Part shown: positions 25,601-35,098 of the stretch, one piece after another
Layout: every line of letters begins with the position of its first letter
Numbering within the stretch: the first letter of the stretch is position 1
NCBI GenBank assembly: GCA_017590115.1
Contig: JAGGNK010008781.1
Span: forward strand, 7,915,371-7,979,370
Direction: 5' to 3'
Origin: Montifringilla adamsi
Taxonomy: Eukaryota; Chordata; Aves; Passeriformes; Passeridae
Length of the DNA: 64,000 bases
The notes under the pieces: model-generated
Told to the model about the DNA's origin: nothing
What the model saw: the letters and a program-made list of their open reading frames with translations, nothing else
The model's database searches: none
Program-made: the position numbers and the translations under genes

Positions 25601-28600
25601 TTTCCAAAGATGGCTTCTCTTTCAAAAACTAGGTTCTTCCCCCAGAAGAAAAAATGAACCCAAAAACCTAGAAGCTTCTTGGAGAAAAAATTATCACCAG
25701 AATATTTATGAAATTAGTGAGGGAACCAAAACAGCCATCAAACATACATAAAACAGCCACATCTATCTTTCTAAATACTCATTATATCATAAGCAAAGGA
25801 GGATTACAAATTGAACCAAACTAAGTACAGCATATTTACTTAAAGACAATAAACCCTTTAAAAAATTCCTCTTGATCTCATCAGTTAAACAGGGGAGGAC
25901 AAAACCACAGATTGCTAAAGAAGGCTAAAAATATTTTAGCCTCTATTTAGGCTTAAGACTCTTCCTTCTTATCAATAATAGAAGAGCAATCACACTGAAT
26001 GCCTTGGAGAACTAAAGTGAACCATCAAGACCATTCTTTCACTCACAAGGTGCAGGATTTCCCAGTGCAGTCAATGACACTTACATATATATATGTATAT
26101 ACCTTTATGCAGAACTCATTCTTGAAAATATTGACACATCTAGTCTTGTCTGTGACTTCACATGACTTTTTTCCCCTCTGGTCAGATATGCTTGGCAATG
26201 AATGAGACAGAAGAAAGTGACAGTATTTATACAGACATCTATACAAAGTAATCCAAATTCTCTCCATTCCCAGAATTAAGGCACACTGTGAGATGCTTCA
26301 ACAGTCTTTCAAACAGGTCAACCTTGAGTAACAAAACATTATCCTTTGTAGCATATCCAATAGATTCCAAGATTCTATTAAGTATTTGTATTTTTTTGTA
26401 ATTTGTTAGATCATACCTGAATTTCTAAACAATTATTGGAACTTAGCAGGCACAAACTACTCTCAAGTGCTTTGGAATTTATGCTCTTCAAATAACATTT
26501 GAACATTGAACAGAATTAACTACTCAATAATCACTGCACATTTCCTACCATTACATAACAAATCAAAAGAAAGCTCCTTCAGTCAGGCCTTCCACAAAAC
26601 TTATTCCAGAATTGCTCCAAGAGCAGCACATATATAACATTTTATTTAGGCCACACAAGTGGCAACCTCCCCTGTACTTCAAGAAGTCTTGTAGAAGTTC
26701 TCTAAAAATTAAATTATGTTTGGATTTTTAAAATTAATATTATTAACATATATTGTTTGGTCACTTTTTATGTGCTGTTTCAACATCTTAAATCCACAAA
26801 GTATCAATTTTAAATTCACTAAGTGCTTCCTATGGCATCAGCTCCTTGCCTTACTCTTCATTAACAGCTGTGGTTATTTGCTCATAGTTCACTTCTCTTC
26901 TGTGCCTACAGTCATGGTAGGCTATGATTCTAAAAATATTTGCCTCTTTAAAGAAATTTTAAAAAACCATAGGTTCTTCCCCATCTTGTGAACATGGCCC
27001 AGTGTAGTGATGATTGGTTTATTCCTTCTCATAGTATTTTAAAGAATACTTTAACATCCTGACAGACTCTGAAGTCTTCACCAAAGAAAGAGAACATCCA
27101 GCACTCACAGACCTGTTAGCAACACAAATCAGTCACCTCTAAGGTGCACCTGACACCACCTCAAACTTACTTCAATGTCACCTACAGTTCATTAGTTCTC
27201 TTACTGGGTATCCTTCACACCAATGGTTACCCCAAGATAATGATTTATAACTCCCAGGTTATGGTAACTGTTCATACATGTGTGCATGCATCCAGCTGTA
27301 CAGAATAACGTTTGTCATTATCTCTACTGCCAACGAGCTCCCAGTTTGGGGCTCCTAATCTCAGCCAGTCCTCTTCCCACACCTTCCCCTTCCCCAAGCT
27401 CCTCCCCAAGTGCAGAAAACACAAGGTTATTACAGAGTGAAAACCTCTAGAAATGTATGTTCTAACCACTAACATCATGTTGATTTCAATACTGGGCAAC
27501 ACACAGAGTCCTTTCACAGCTGCAGAGAAAACTAAAACCACAACTGAATTCACTTGAGCAGGTAACACATTTTTGTCCTGTCTCATTAATCTGTGTTCTT
27601 ATTTCTAAGCCATTTCAAGCCAACTCTTGGTTGCCATTTTATCACCAGCAAGGGCACAAGAAAAAGAGTTTTGTGATTCATTCCAGGGCAAGAAAGAGAT
27701 CCTGCTGCTCAAACAGAACAGAAATGAAATGGTGATTCGTGTATGCTGCCATCCTTGTCAGACAATTGGCATCAACAGTTCTCAAAAGCAGAATTGCAAA
27801 ACCTGTATTGAAGTCAGAGATTCTTAGGATCAGAATCAAAGGGATGATTGACAGAAATATGCAGCACTTTTTGCTTTTCCATGACAGACCAACGTTTAAG
27901 AGAAACACCACTCTGTTCACAGTATAGCTTTATCTTTTCATCTTCGAGTCAAACCCCACTACAGTGTCAGGTATAATAAATTCTTATACCTCAAAGCACA
28001 TTAGAAAGCCAGCTGGAGCTGCTCTAAATTAGAAGTGCACCATGCATTTTGGTTCATTTTCCCTGACCACACATGGGGAAGAAACAACCAGCATGTACCC
28101 AGAAAAGATGGGGTGAGGGACAGCCCCCAAAGCAAGCAGCTACAGCCAGGCATTAAGTAAATACTGTTTGCCTTTATCTGCTGCAGAGAACCTGAGGCAC
28201 TGGGTTCTGACAAGAGATGGTACAGGAAGCATTTGGAGTAAAGTGAGAATCTACAACCAAAAACTGTATTTAGAGAATGTAACACAGAGCTTGGGCTTTG
28301 AACTAGGCCTTCAAGGTAAGGCAGCGGGAGGAAGTCAGGTTGAACAGTCTATCTCTACTCCATCAATAAATCCAAAGCAGCCCAGGAATCACACTGTTCT
28401 TTGTTAACTTTAGATGGTACAGAACATTACAGGTTGGTTTATGTTTGTTAGGGATTTTTTTCCTGCATCTGAAAAGTTACAGTAACTAGGATTCTAGATA
28501 TGTCAAAAAACCATCTCTCTCACTAACCTAAGTTCATTGCATACAATGTGCCTCAATGAAGACACTTCAAGAGAAGTTCAGAAAAAAAAAAAATCAAATT

Positions 28601-30666
28601 TTATTTGCACCTCCCACCCTCTCCAGGGCCAGCTGTACTTATTTTTAATGATCCAAGTCTATCTATTGCTTTGCAGTTGTTCCCATCAGAAGAACTTCTC
28701 CCATGTTGGGATTATGTACAGCTTCAGCCTAAGGAAGATGGGTTTTCCAAAGCTATGTCCCAAATACAAGTACAATAGATGACAAATGTTCATTTTATTT
28801 TAAAAGCATACAAAAATATACCACACATTTAAAAGCATTTCTCTTTTACCATACAGATTTAGACAATAAAATATGGTTAAGAAATCTCAAATTGACAAAA
28901 TATGAATCAGCTGTCAAATAAGTATATGGTCAACCTGCAAGTACAAATATTTTTGCAAAGTATCTTCATCAAAAATTAAAGAAGCCAGAAATCAAGCAAA
29001 ATCTACCTCTAACACCCTTCCCAACACCATTAGAAACGACATAAAAGTCGGTCTTTGTATTTACTACAGATTTTTGAAGAGTCCTTTATGTTTTCTTTGA
29101 ATTGAAAATTTGATTCTTAACATTTGAAATTATTTATGAAGCTGTAAAATGAGCACATGATTTGCTTAACATATTTGAAGTATTCTGCTGACCAAAGCTC
29201 CCGAGCCCTTGGAGAAAACTGGCTCATGTAGCAACAGTGGCAGCTTAGCTGGCATGCAAAAATCTAAGTCTACAAAAAAAAGAGCTTCCTATTAAGTATG
29301 TGCTTGGATTGCATTTTCTCAATGAATTAATACATGCTAAGAGACACAGCAAAAAGAAGTTTCTTTCTTCTTGTAAGTACCTACAACCTGAAGTTCAGGA
29401 AAGATTAACCTCTCTCCCAGTATTTTTTTTTGGCCCAGAACATGAAGTGAATAATGAAACTCGGAGTGCCTGTAATTTAGAATCCAGCGGTGCCAAAAAG
29501 GCCTCATACTCAAATTCTGAAATCATTATGGAAAATGAAAAAATTCAAGTAAAAGGAAAAAATTGTAAGTGGAAAACCTATTATAATGCCTGATAGCCCT
29601 TGGATAAGCAAGCAGGTATGCTTTCTCCTCACCCAAAGAAAACCTAAATTCAGAAGTAGCAGCATTTTCAAGCCCACCCATCTCTTCAGCACAGAAGAGC
29701 AGCATCACCTGAGTGCAGCTGAACACACAAACAGGCAGGAGCAACAGAGAGAACTTTTAGTGTCAAACCCTTTAGAACTAACTTTATTTGACAAAACAGT
29801 TATATAGAGAACATTTTGTATTAAAAAAGTTTGAAAAGCAACTGAAGTGTTTTCTCCATGACAACACAAAGAGTAATTTAATCAGGAGTTTGTTTGAAGC
29901 AAAGAATAAACCAGTCTGTCAAGTATTTATCCCAAACTTCAAGCTTTCCTACATATTTCCTACATTACAAGTCTTGGTTTCTTCTAGCAACAGGGAAGAA
30001 GGGCAGACCTAGCCTGTTTCAAGGTTCCACCTATTCTCTAAGCTCAGACAGTGCAACTATTTTGAACATCTCTGGCTAATCATATTCCTTAGGAGCTGGT
30101 AGACAGCAAAAGTGTGTTTACAAATTCCATAACACAAGTGGGACACCCTGGAAGCAGACAGTTTTGTGATCTTCAGTCCAACAGAGTCAAAAGGAATCTC
30201 TATCTGGAATAACCATAACCTAAGTAATTTCCCTACCCATAGATCCATGCTTTCTTCTGACATTTTTCCTTAGCAGACTTTTCAGCTACAACAGCTCACA
30301 GTACCCACCTGACAGCAGACACAGGTTGTTAACATGGGGAATATATTAGACCAACCTTGATGTCACATTCAGAAGTTTTCAGAATACATCCAATTCTTAG
30401 TACACAACATGTATGACCCAAGAGTGAACCCAGGGAAGATACTTTGAAGTATGTATCAATTTGCATCCCTTATCTACTGGCAGTGGTGTCACAGTGACAA
30501 CCATTTTGGTTAAGAAATAATTCATGAGGTCTCTAAAGAAACCACTTGCCTTGGAGATCAATTCATCGTGATTGGCGAGATGGGCTCTGCAGTGGATACA
30601 GCTGTAGGTTCGATGACAGTTTGGCAGGTAAGCCTGGAACGTTTTTGACTTTGTCATTTTTACCAT
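16549..30666 (-). CDS. YPEL1: YPEL1, yippee-like zinc-binding protein (spliced, 4 coding exons)
   Basis: Joining 30666-30550, 19167-19124, 17707-17599 and 16638-16549 on the minus strand gives 360 nt, i.e. 119 residues plus TGA, the full length of vertebrate YPEL1. The protein is one Yippee domain. The metal-binding pattern C-X2-C-X52-C-X2-C is intact, with cysteines at 23, 26, 79 and 82. Paralogue-discriminating residues favour YPEL1 over YPEL2: Lys6, Asn16, Phe in KFIIEL and a C-terminal Glu. The neighbouring MAPK1 also agrees with YPEL1 synteny. Family members are small, highly conserved nuclear/centrosome-associated proteins linked to cell shape and proliferation; their biochemical activity is poorly defined. 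Three coding-region introns follow GT-AG or, in one case, GC-AG rules. Confidence 0.97.
16639..17598 (-). other. YPEL1: YPEL1 intron 4
   Basis: A 960-bp GT-AG intron. It is AT-rich and I see no repeat, RNA gene or additional exon in it. Confidence 0.9.
17599..17707 (-). CDS. YPEL1: YPEL1 exon 4: residues 54-90
   Basis: This 109-nt exon completes Val54 and encodes the core from [12 protein letters not shown] to TTLGWKY. It includes the invariant GCGP turn and the second zinc pair Cys79 and Cys82 (CENC). The acceptor is TTTTTTTCAG|G and the donor TAT|GTAAGTAA, both close to consensus. Confidence 0.97.
17708..19123 (-). other. YPEL1: YPEL1 intron 3
   Basis: A 1.4-kb GT-AG intron of AT-rich DNA. 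The 105-codon plus-strand ORF at 18293-18610 has no recognisable product. Nothing else is evident. Confidence 0.9.
19124..19167 (-). CDS. YPEL1: YPEL1 exon 3: residues 40-54
   Basis: This 44-nt exon encodes [14 protein letters not shown] plus two bases of Val54. The acceptor is a long T tract ending ATGCAG (the poly-A run visible on the plus strand just above 19,170) and the donor is GT|GTAAGT. The small size is in keeping with the compact gene structure. It opens the linker between the two CXXC pairs. Confidence 0.97.
20912..21223 (+). mobile_element. CR1 LINE 3'-end fragment
   Basis: The plus strand reads as the familiar 3' end of avian CR1: GGGAGGTTGTAGCAAGGTGG near the left, AACAAGTGACAAGACCAGAGG and GGAAATGGCCTCA in the middle, TTTCTTCACCAAAAGGGTTG, then GGTCTTTTCCAACCTCAGTG and GATTCTA at the right edge, close to the terminal octamer-like tail of CR1. 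Only the 3' few hundred bases are present, as in most 5'-truncated CR1 copies. It lies in antisense orientation to YPEL1. Confidence 0.92.
22131..22856. repeat. tandem duplication, unit about 368 bp
   Basis: Copy 1 runs from GGGGAAGAAA at 22131 to about 22488 and copy 2 from the same motif at 22497 to about 22856. From GAGATCTTCTGGATGATC onward the two copies look identical by eye (for example ACCACCGGCTGGAAAG in both) at a constant offset of 368. They differ mainly in the A-rich stretch near the start of each copy. Each copy begins beside an A-rich run, which may have promoted slippage or unequal exchange. A shorter echo of the unit's end (TTTGCTTTGTTGC) follows copy 2. Confidence 0.95.
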
Positions 30667-30732
30667 CTCTGCTGGTGGCTCCTCACTCAGCTCAGGGCTG
30701 GCACTTGAAGAATTACAACTTTGCTGAACTCG
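30550..30732 (-). CDS. YPEL1: YPEL1 exon 2: 5'UTR end and residues 1-39
   Basis: On the minus strand a pyrimidine-rich acceptor (TTTCTTTTGTCAG) precedes 66 nt of 5'UTR, then ATG at 30666-30664. The coding part (30550-30666) encodes residues 1-39, opening [10 protein letters not shown] and including the first zinc CXXC pair (Cys23, Cys26), and ends ISK. The start is chosen by identity with the known family N-terminus. The 22 codons before ATG are open in frame but have no ATG inside the exon. The donor is AAG|GCAAGT, a GC rather than GT dinucleotide. Confidence 0.95.
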
Positions 30733-33320
30733 CTGACAAAAGAAACACTGGAATATGCAAGCAAAAGCCGTTGTTGTTCTGGAGTGTGTGTGGCACTTTC
30801 CACACAAATGACAGAAGAGAAACAGTCACAACCTGTAGGTGAAAAGAGCAGAACAATTAGCAGCTTACAACAAGACCAGAGTTAACTTGTTACTCAACAA
30901 GTCCAGCCATAAAGCAAAGCATTATTTGGAGCAAATAACTGGAGCCTGGCTGCACTACAGGCCCCTTTTTCTAAGGAACTGCACAGTTCAAGTTCCATTC
31001 AACACAGCAAAAAGCAGTTCTGTTCCACTAATGGCTTCTACTCCATCACACTTCTAATGAGGGACGAGACTCAAACAGTTCTGAAACACAAGCACTTCCT
31101 ACATTATACCAGGTGTACTCTTTAAGACATCCATGCAGAAATTCACACTAAAAAGGTAGAGAATGAGAGGAAGTTAATTGTCTTTGAAGTTCTAATGGTC
31201 AGTTCCAATACAGCGAGTAACAAGGAAAGCACTGGAAACCTTGGAAAATACTTGTTTTGTTCAACAGTCAATATATCTTATATATTTGCACTTTAGTTTT
31301 CAGCAAAAATCTTGCAGGATCACATCTGGCTCTAAGTCAAATACCAAGTAAGACGCTGCCACCGTGTTTAGGGATCCGTGTCTGCTCTTTGAAGCTCTGC
31401 AGAATTATGCCTTTAGGCAAAGGCCTTCTTGACTGGTGTCCTGATCAAAGCTAATTAGGTACTTCCTCACTGCACCAGAATAGCCTCAATGGAAGCTACC
31501 AAACCCACAATCTGATACTGAAGCTAAATTCTGCACAGAGAACACCCAACTGCATCCTTAATCCTCAGAGTGCCTTTCAGAGACCTTACATGTCAGAGCA
31601 GGCCAGAGCCTTCTGCTGGGCTGGAAAGCAAACCTTTCTCATTTGCCTGAAACGAAACAGATGCTAAACACTGATAACATCTCCTGGTCTGTCAGAGGCC
31701 AGCAGCTCCCAGACTGTGTATGCACCACGCTAATGAGTGCTCCAAACACCGCACAGTCAACTTCTGTCATCAGCTGTCAGGTGACTGCCTGAGTAGGTCA
31801 ATAGCACAAACAGAAATGAGAGACAATATAAAGAATTTACAGTTTGCTGATCCAGCTAAGAGCATGCAAATGACTTGTCACAGTTGTAAACCGTCTGCAG
31901 GGCAGCACTAACCACTCTTCTAGCAGTAGGATACTGCTAACACAGCTAGAGCAGATAGTGAAAGCCACATACATTAAATTCTGTTTACAGGAAGCAGTCA
32001 CTGCTTCAAAAGAAGCCTTGAGAAAGCAATCTGTACAGCAGGCCTAACACATGAGACAACCACAGCAAACTTAAAGGAGTTTCAGTTTAGATTTTTTTTA
32101 ATCCTAAGCAGGAGAAAACGCAAACTACTGAAGGACATGCTAGAAGAAAATTTCTTACACAAAGAATTGCAAAGGCAGAGATAAGCCACAAACGAGACAT
32201 GTAACACACCACAGGCAATCCAAAAACATAAAGCAGCAATGGGAACAAACTATCATCCAAAGCATGGATCTACACATGAGAATGATTGGGAAAACACCTG
32301 ATAAAGAATACATTTACATATGCAAAATATTAATTCATTTGGCATGAAGAGCAGGCCTCAAATATTAATAGTAATTTAAACAAGTATTATATACGTAGTG
32401 TCCCAAGATAACTTATTACAACTGCACGGGAAGAATAATTACATTATTTGCAGAGAACAGTTCACTCTTGTAGAACAGTTAGATATGAAGCCACATTTAT
32501 TAGAAGTAAGATATACGAGAAAAGTGATCTAAGAACATGAGGTTTCTGTTAAATTCCCTGTTTCAACTCAATGCTAGATACAGATCCTATTTAGGTTAGC
32601 AGAAATTGACAAAGCCAGAACAAAACAGGGTTTCAGAATGAAAGGCACCACGTGCTAAGATGTTTTGCCTCTGGCTTAAATTAAACCCTTTCCATCAGTA
32701 ACTGAAATGGAATTGAAAGGAGTTCAATCCTTGCAGAAGTTCAGTAGGTGTAAATGTGGCACTTGGGGATGTGGCCTAGTGGTGCCCTTGGCAGTCCTGG
32801 GTTAATAGTTGAGCTCAATGATCTCAGAGATCTTTTCTAACCTTAGCAATTCTGTGATCCGGAATGTAAAAGGAAAATATTCTTCGCCAATGCATTCCCA
32901 GAAGTGTTTTTAAACACTTCTAAAGGCAATCTGGACTCTTCCAGATTCAATGTACCAGGCTCCTCAACTACAAAAATTAATTCCAAGGCCGATTTAACAA
33001 AACTGTATTTGATATTGCTCTCTTCAAAAAGACGACTCCGATACACACCACAGGAACCACAGACTTGTTGTGCCTTTACAGGCACAATTCAAAACAAACC
33101 ATTTCCTAGCTCGCTCTAACAATGGTGAATAAACACAGCATCACTTCCCTCTCACAGTTCCGAGCAGTCTCTCGGACTCCTGCTCACGATTCCGCACAGA
33201 ACGGAGCAAAAACCCGAACCCGCTATTTCCCTCCCGTTCTTCGGCCGCGGCACAATCCGCGCTTTGGTCCTGCGCAAAGACAGGTGTGTCTCCTGAAGCT
33301 CTACCTGTGTTCGCACCTAC
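30733..33320 (-). other. YPEL1: YPEL1 intron 1 (5'UTR intron)
   Basis: The interval lies between the exon 2 acceptor and a candidate exon 1 donor. It is AT-rich at the left and rises in GC toward the promoter. A CR1 remnant lies at 32.75-32.86 kb. The exact 5' limit depends on which exon 1 is used. Confidence 0.55.
32746..32860 (+). mobile_element. CR1 LINE terminal remnant
   Basis: The plus strand carries AAATGTGGCACTTGGGGATG, then the motif series TGATCTCAGAGATCTTTTCT, AACCTTAGCAATTCTGTGAT. These align with the last about 110 bases of avian CR1 with moderate divergence. Confidence 0.85.
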
Positions 33321-33455
33321 CAGCGCAGCGCCCAGGGCTGTCCCGGCCGCAGGAGCGGGCACGGCGATCTCCGCCCTCCTCCCGGGGCAGCCCCGGCGCC
33401 GCCGCCCCGAACCCGCAGTCCCCGGGCTGGGGGCGAAGCGCGGCCCCGTCCCGCC
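33321..33455 (-). other. YPEL1: candidate YPEL1 non-coding exon 1
   Basis: On the minus strand a GC-rich stretch ends in GCGCTG|GTAGGTGCG, a reasonable donor, just downstream of a CRE, GC boxes and a CCAAT box at 33461-33494. No ATG is visible in the interval, so the in-frame opening upstream of the YPEL1 start would not gain a new initiator from it. Alternative minus-strand donors exist in the island (CTG|GTATGTAAAG ending at 33857; GGGCGG|GTAAGG near 34224; GCAGCG|GTGAGTAC at 34483-34488), so exon 1 choice and the start site are inferred. The upper boundary is an estimate. Confidence 0.35.
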
Positions 33456-33460
33456 GCCCG

Positions 33461-33468
33461 TGACGTCA
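33461..33468. promoter_or_regulatory. consensus CRE palindrome
   Basis: TGACGTCA, the full cyclic-AMP response element bound by CREB/ATF proteins, sits directly beside a GC box (GGGGCGGGGC at 33471-33480). Full-length CREs close to start sites in CpG islands are usually functional, but this is inference. Confidence 0.6.
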
Positions 33469-33470
33469 CC

Positions 33471-33513
33471 GGGGCGGGGCGCGGGGCGGCCAATGGGGCG
33501 GGGCGGCCCCGCC
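33471..33513. promoter_or_regulatory. GC-box cluster with CCAAT box
   Basis: Repeated GGGGCGGGGC-type Sp1/KLF sites flank a CCAAT at 33490-33494 (CGGCCAATGGGGCG). This is standard proximal promoter architecture for an NF-Y/Sp1-driven housekeeping-type gene. Together with the adjacent CRE it suggests a start site within about 100 bp. Confidence 0.6.
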
Positions 33514-34279
33514 CCGCGCGAGTCCCGGATGTGTAAACAAACACCCCGAGGAGCGTGGCGGGGGGGCGGCCCCGCACGGGCCCCGCGCCGCCGGGGAAGC
33601 GGCGGCTGCCTGCCGCGCGTGGGGATCCCGCGCGGGACACGGGGGAGCTGGGGCAGGAACCGGCCTCTCCGTCCTTCCTGCGGGGCTCTAAGGAAGGAGC
33701 GACGTGAAATAGGCTCAAAGAGTCTCTGAGCGGCTGCAAAAAGCCGGGCACAGCCTGTGCACGCACTGTCAGTAACCTGCGGTGAGCTTACTCCAGCAGG
33801 GTAAAACCTCCAAGTTAAAGACTGAGCCACAGGAGCCTCATTTTCACCTTTACATACCAGGAAATAACAGGAGAAAATAAGCGCGGAGAAAGTTACCGGC
33901 TGACACCCCGCTCCCGCGGCGGGAGGGAGCCGCCGGCCGTGCGCCTTTAAAGCCGTTTCCTCTCTCTGCCGCGGCCGGTGACGCCGTCGCCTTTTCTGTC
34001 CCCCCCCGCAGCGATTCCAGCAGGACAGCGGCTCGTTCCCCGCTCCGGCCAGCGGCACGGCCGCGCGGCCACCCGAACACGGCCCCGCGCTGCTCCGGCC
34101 GCCAGCTCCGTGCGGAAACCCACGGCGCCCGGCCCCGCGCGGCGCGGGCGAGAGCGCGGGGGGACCCCACCGGTTCCCGGCGCGCAGAGCTCAGCTTCGC
34201 CCCCCCTCAATTATGTAAACCGCCCTTACCCGCCCCGCACCGAAAAGGCTGCGGGCAGACAGCGCTGCCGTCATTTCCA

Positions 34280-34297
34280 GGCGCTATAAATAGCGCC
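34280..34297. promoter_or_regulatory. palindromic MEF2-type / TATA element
   Basis: GGCGCTATAAATAGCGCC is an 18-bp inverted repeat with perfect 8-bp arms around AA. Its centre CTATAAATAG (34284-34293) matches the MEF2 consensus YTA(A/T)4TAR exactly and also holds TATAAATA, a TATA-like box readable on the plus strand, with TATTTATA on the minus strand. It is an isolated AT-rich site within very GC-rich DNA. Confidence 0.55.
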
Positions 34298-35084
34298 CGA
34301 GCCTCCTCCCGCCAGCAAAGTTGCCTCGGCGGCCCCGCGCACACGGGAGACGGCGGCCCCCCCGGCCGGGGCGCAGCACGGGGCTCCTCTCGCAGCCACC
34401 TTCCGCCCATATCCCGCACTCCCCCTCTCCAAAAAAATAAATCCTAGCACAGGGAAGAAGGGCCGCTTCTCACCCGCCCGGTACTCACCGCTGCGCCGCG
34501 CCGACTCCGCTCCCAGCCCGGGCTCCGAGCAGCCCCCGGGCCCCTCTCCCTTAGGGGCCACGGGTAGGAGGGAAGGCGGGACCCCCGGTCCTTGCGCGGC
34601 GGGCAGCGAGAGCTCCGCGCCGGGCCTTCACCGAAAAACAAAGAGGGGGGAATCAAGGGAGGGGGGTGGGACACGACGGCTTCCCTCGCCTCGAAGGTAC
34701 CGTCTCGGCGGCGGCCACCGACTGGGGGGAGGGTCATAGACGGGGGCCGGGCGCGCGTGTGCCGCGCTGAGGGCCGCGGGGCGGCCGAGGCATCGTGCCG
34801 TGCCCGTGCCGTGCGCTCCGCCCGGGCTCCGGCTCCCGCTCCCGCTCCCGCCGCCGCCGCCTTTGTTTTGCTTTGCCCCGGCCCGGGGGCGCAGCGGCCG
34901 TTAAACGCGCTCCCCCCCCCTGCCGCCAGCCGCGAGCGGCCCCCTCCCCTTCCCCCCCGCTGCCGGCGGGGTCGGGCGCGCGGCGGCGCGCGGCGGGAAA
35001 CGGGCGGCGCGCGCTCGCTGAGGGCTGAGGCGGGCCCGGCCCTGAGGGGAGAAGCGGCGGGACCGGAGCGGGAACGGAGCCAGC

Positions 35085-35098
35085 GCCAGGTAATGAAG
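35085..35098 (+). other. possible divergent-transcript splice donor
   Basis: At the right edge of the CpG island the plus strand reads GCGCCAG|GTAATGAAG, a plausible donor facing away from YPEL1. CpG-island promoters are commonly bidirectional, so this could end the first exon of a divergent non-coding transcript. No downstream exon could be identified. Confidence 0.25.

Larger units (their letters stand above)
19168..30549 (-). other. YPEL1: YPEL1 intron 2 (GC-AG, 11.4 kb)
   Basis: The largest intron of the gene. The donor starts GCAAGT and the acceptor ends ATGCAG. Inside lie a CR1 LINE fragment at about 20.9-21.2 kb and a 368-bp tandem duplication at 22.1-22.9 kb. The remainder is AT-rich single-copy-looking DNA with no ORF of recognisable function. 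Confidence 0.9.

Noticed and set aside
30397..30807. 136-codon ORF taken as a whole protein
   Set aside because: Only residues from 30666 to 30550 are real (YPEL1 exon 2 coding part). Both ends are intron or UTR read-through.
33141..34058. 305-codon minus-strand ORF, the longest in the window
   Set aside because: It lies wholly in the CpG island, is Arg/Pro/Gly/Ala-rich, overlaps other long ORFs in several frames on both strands, and has no recognisable domain. Stops are rare in such composition.
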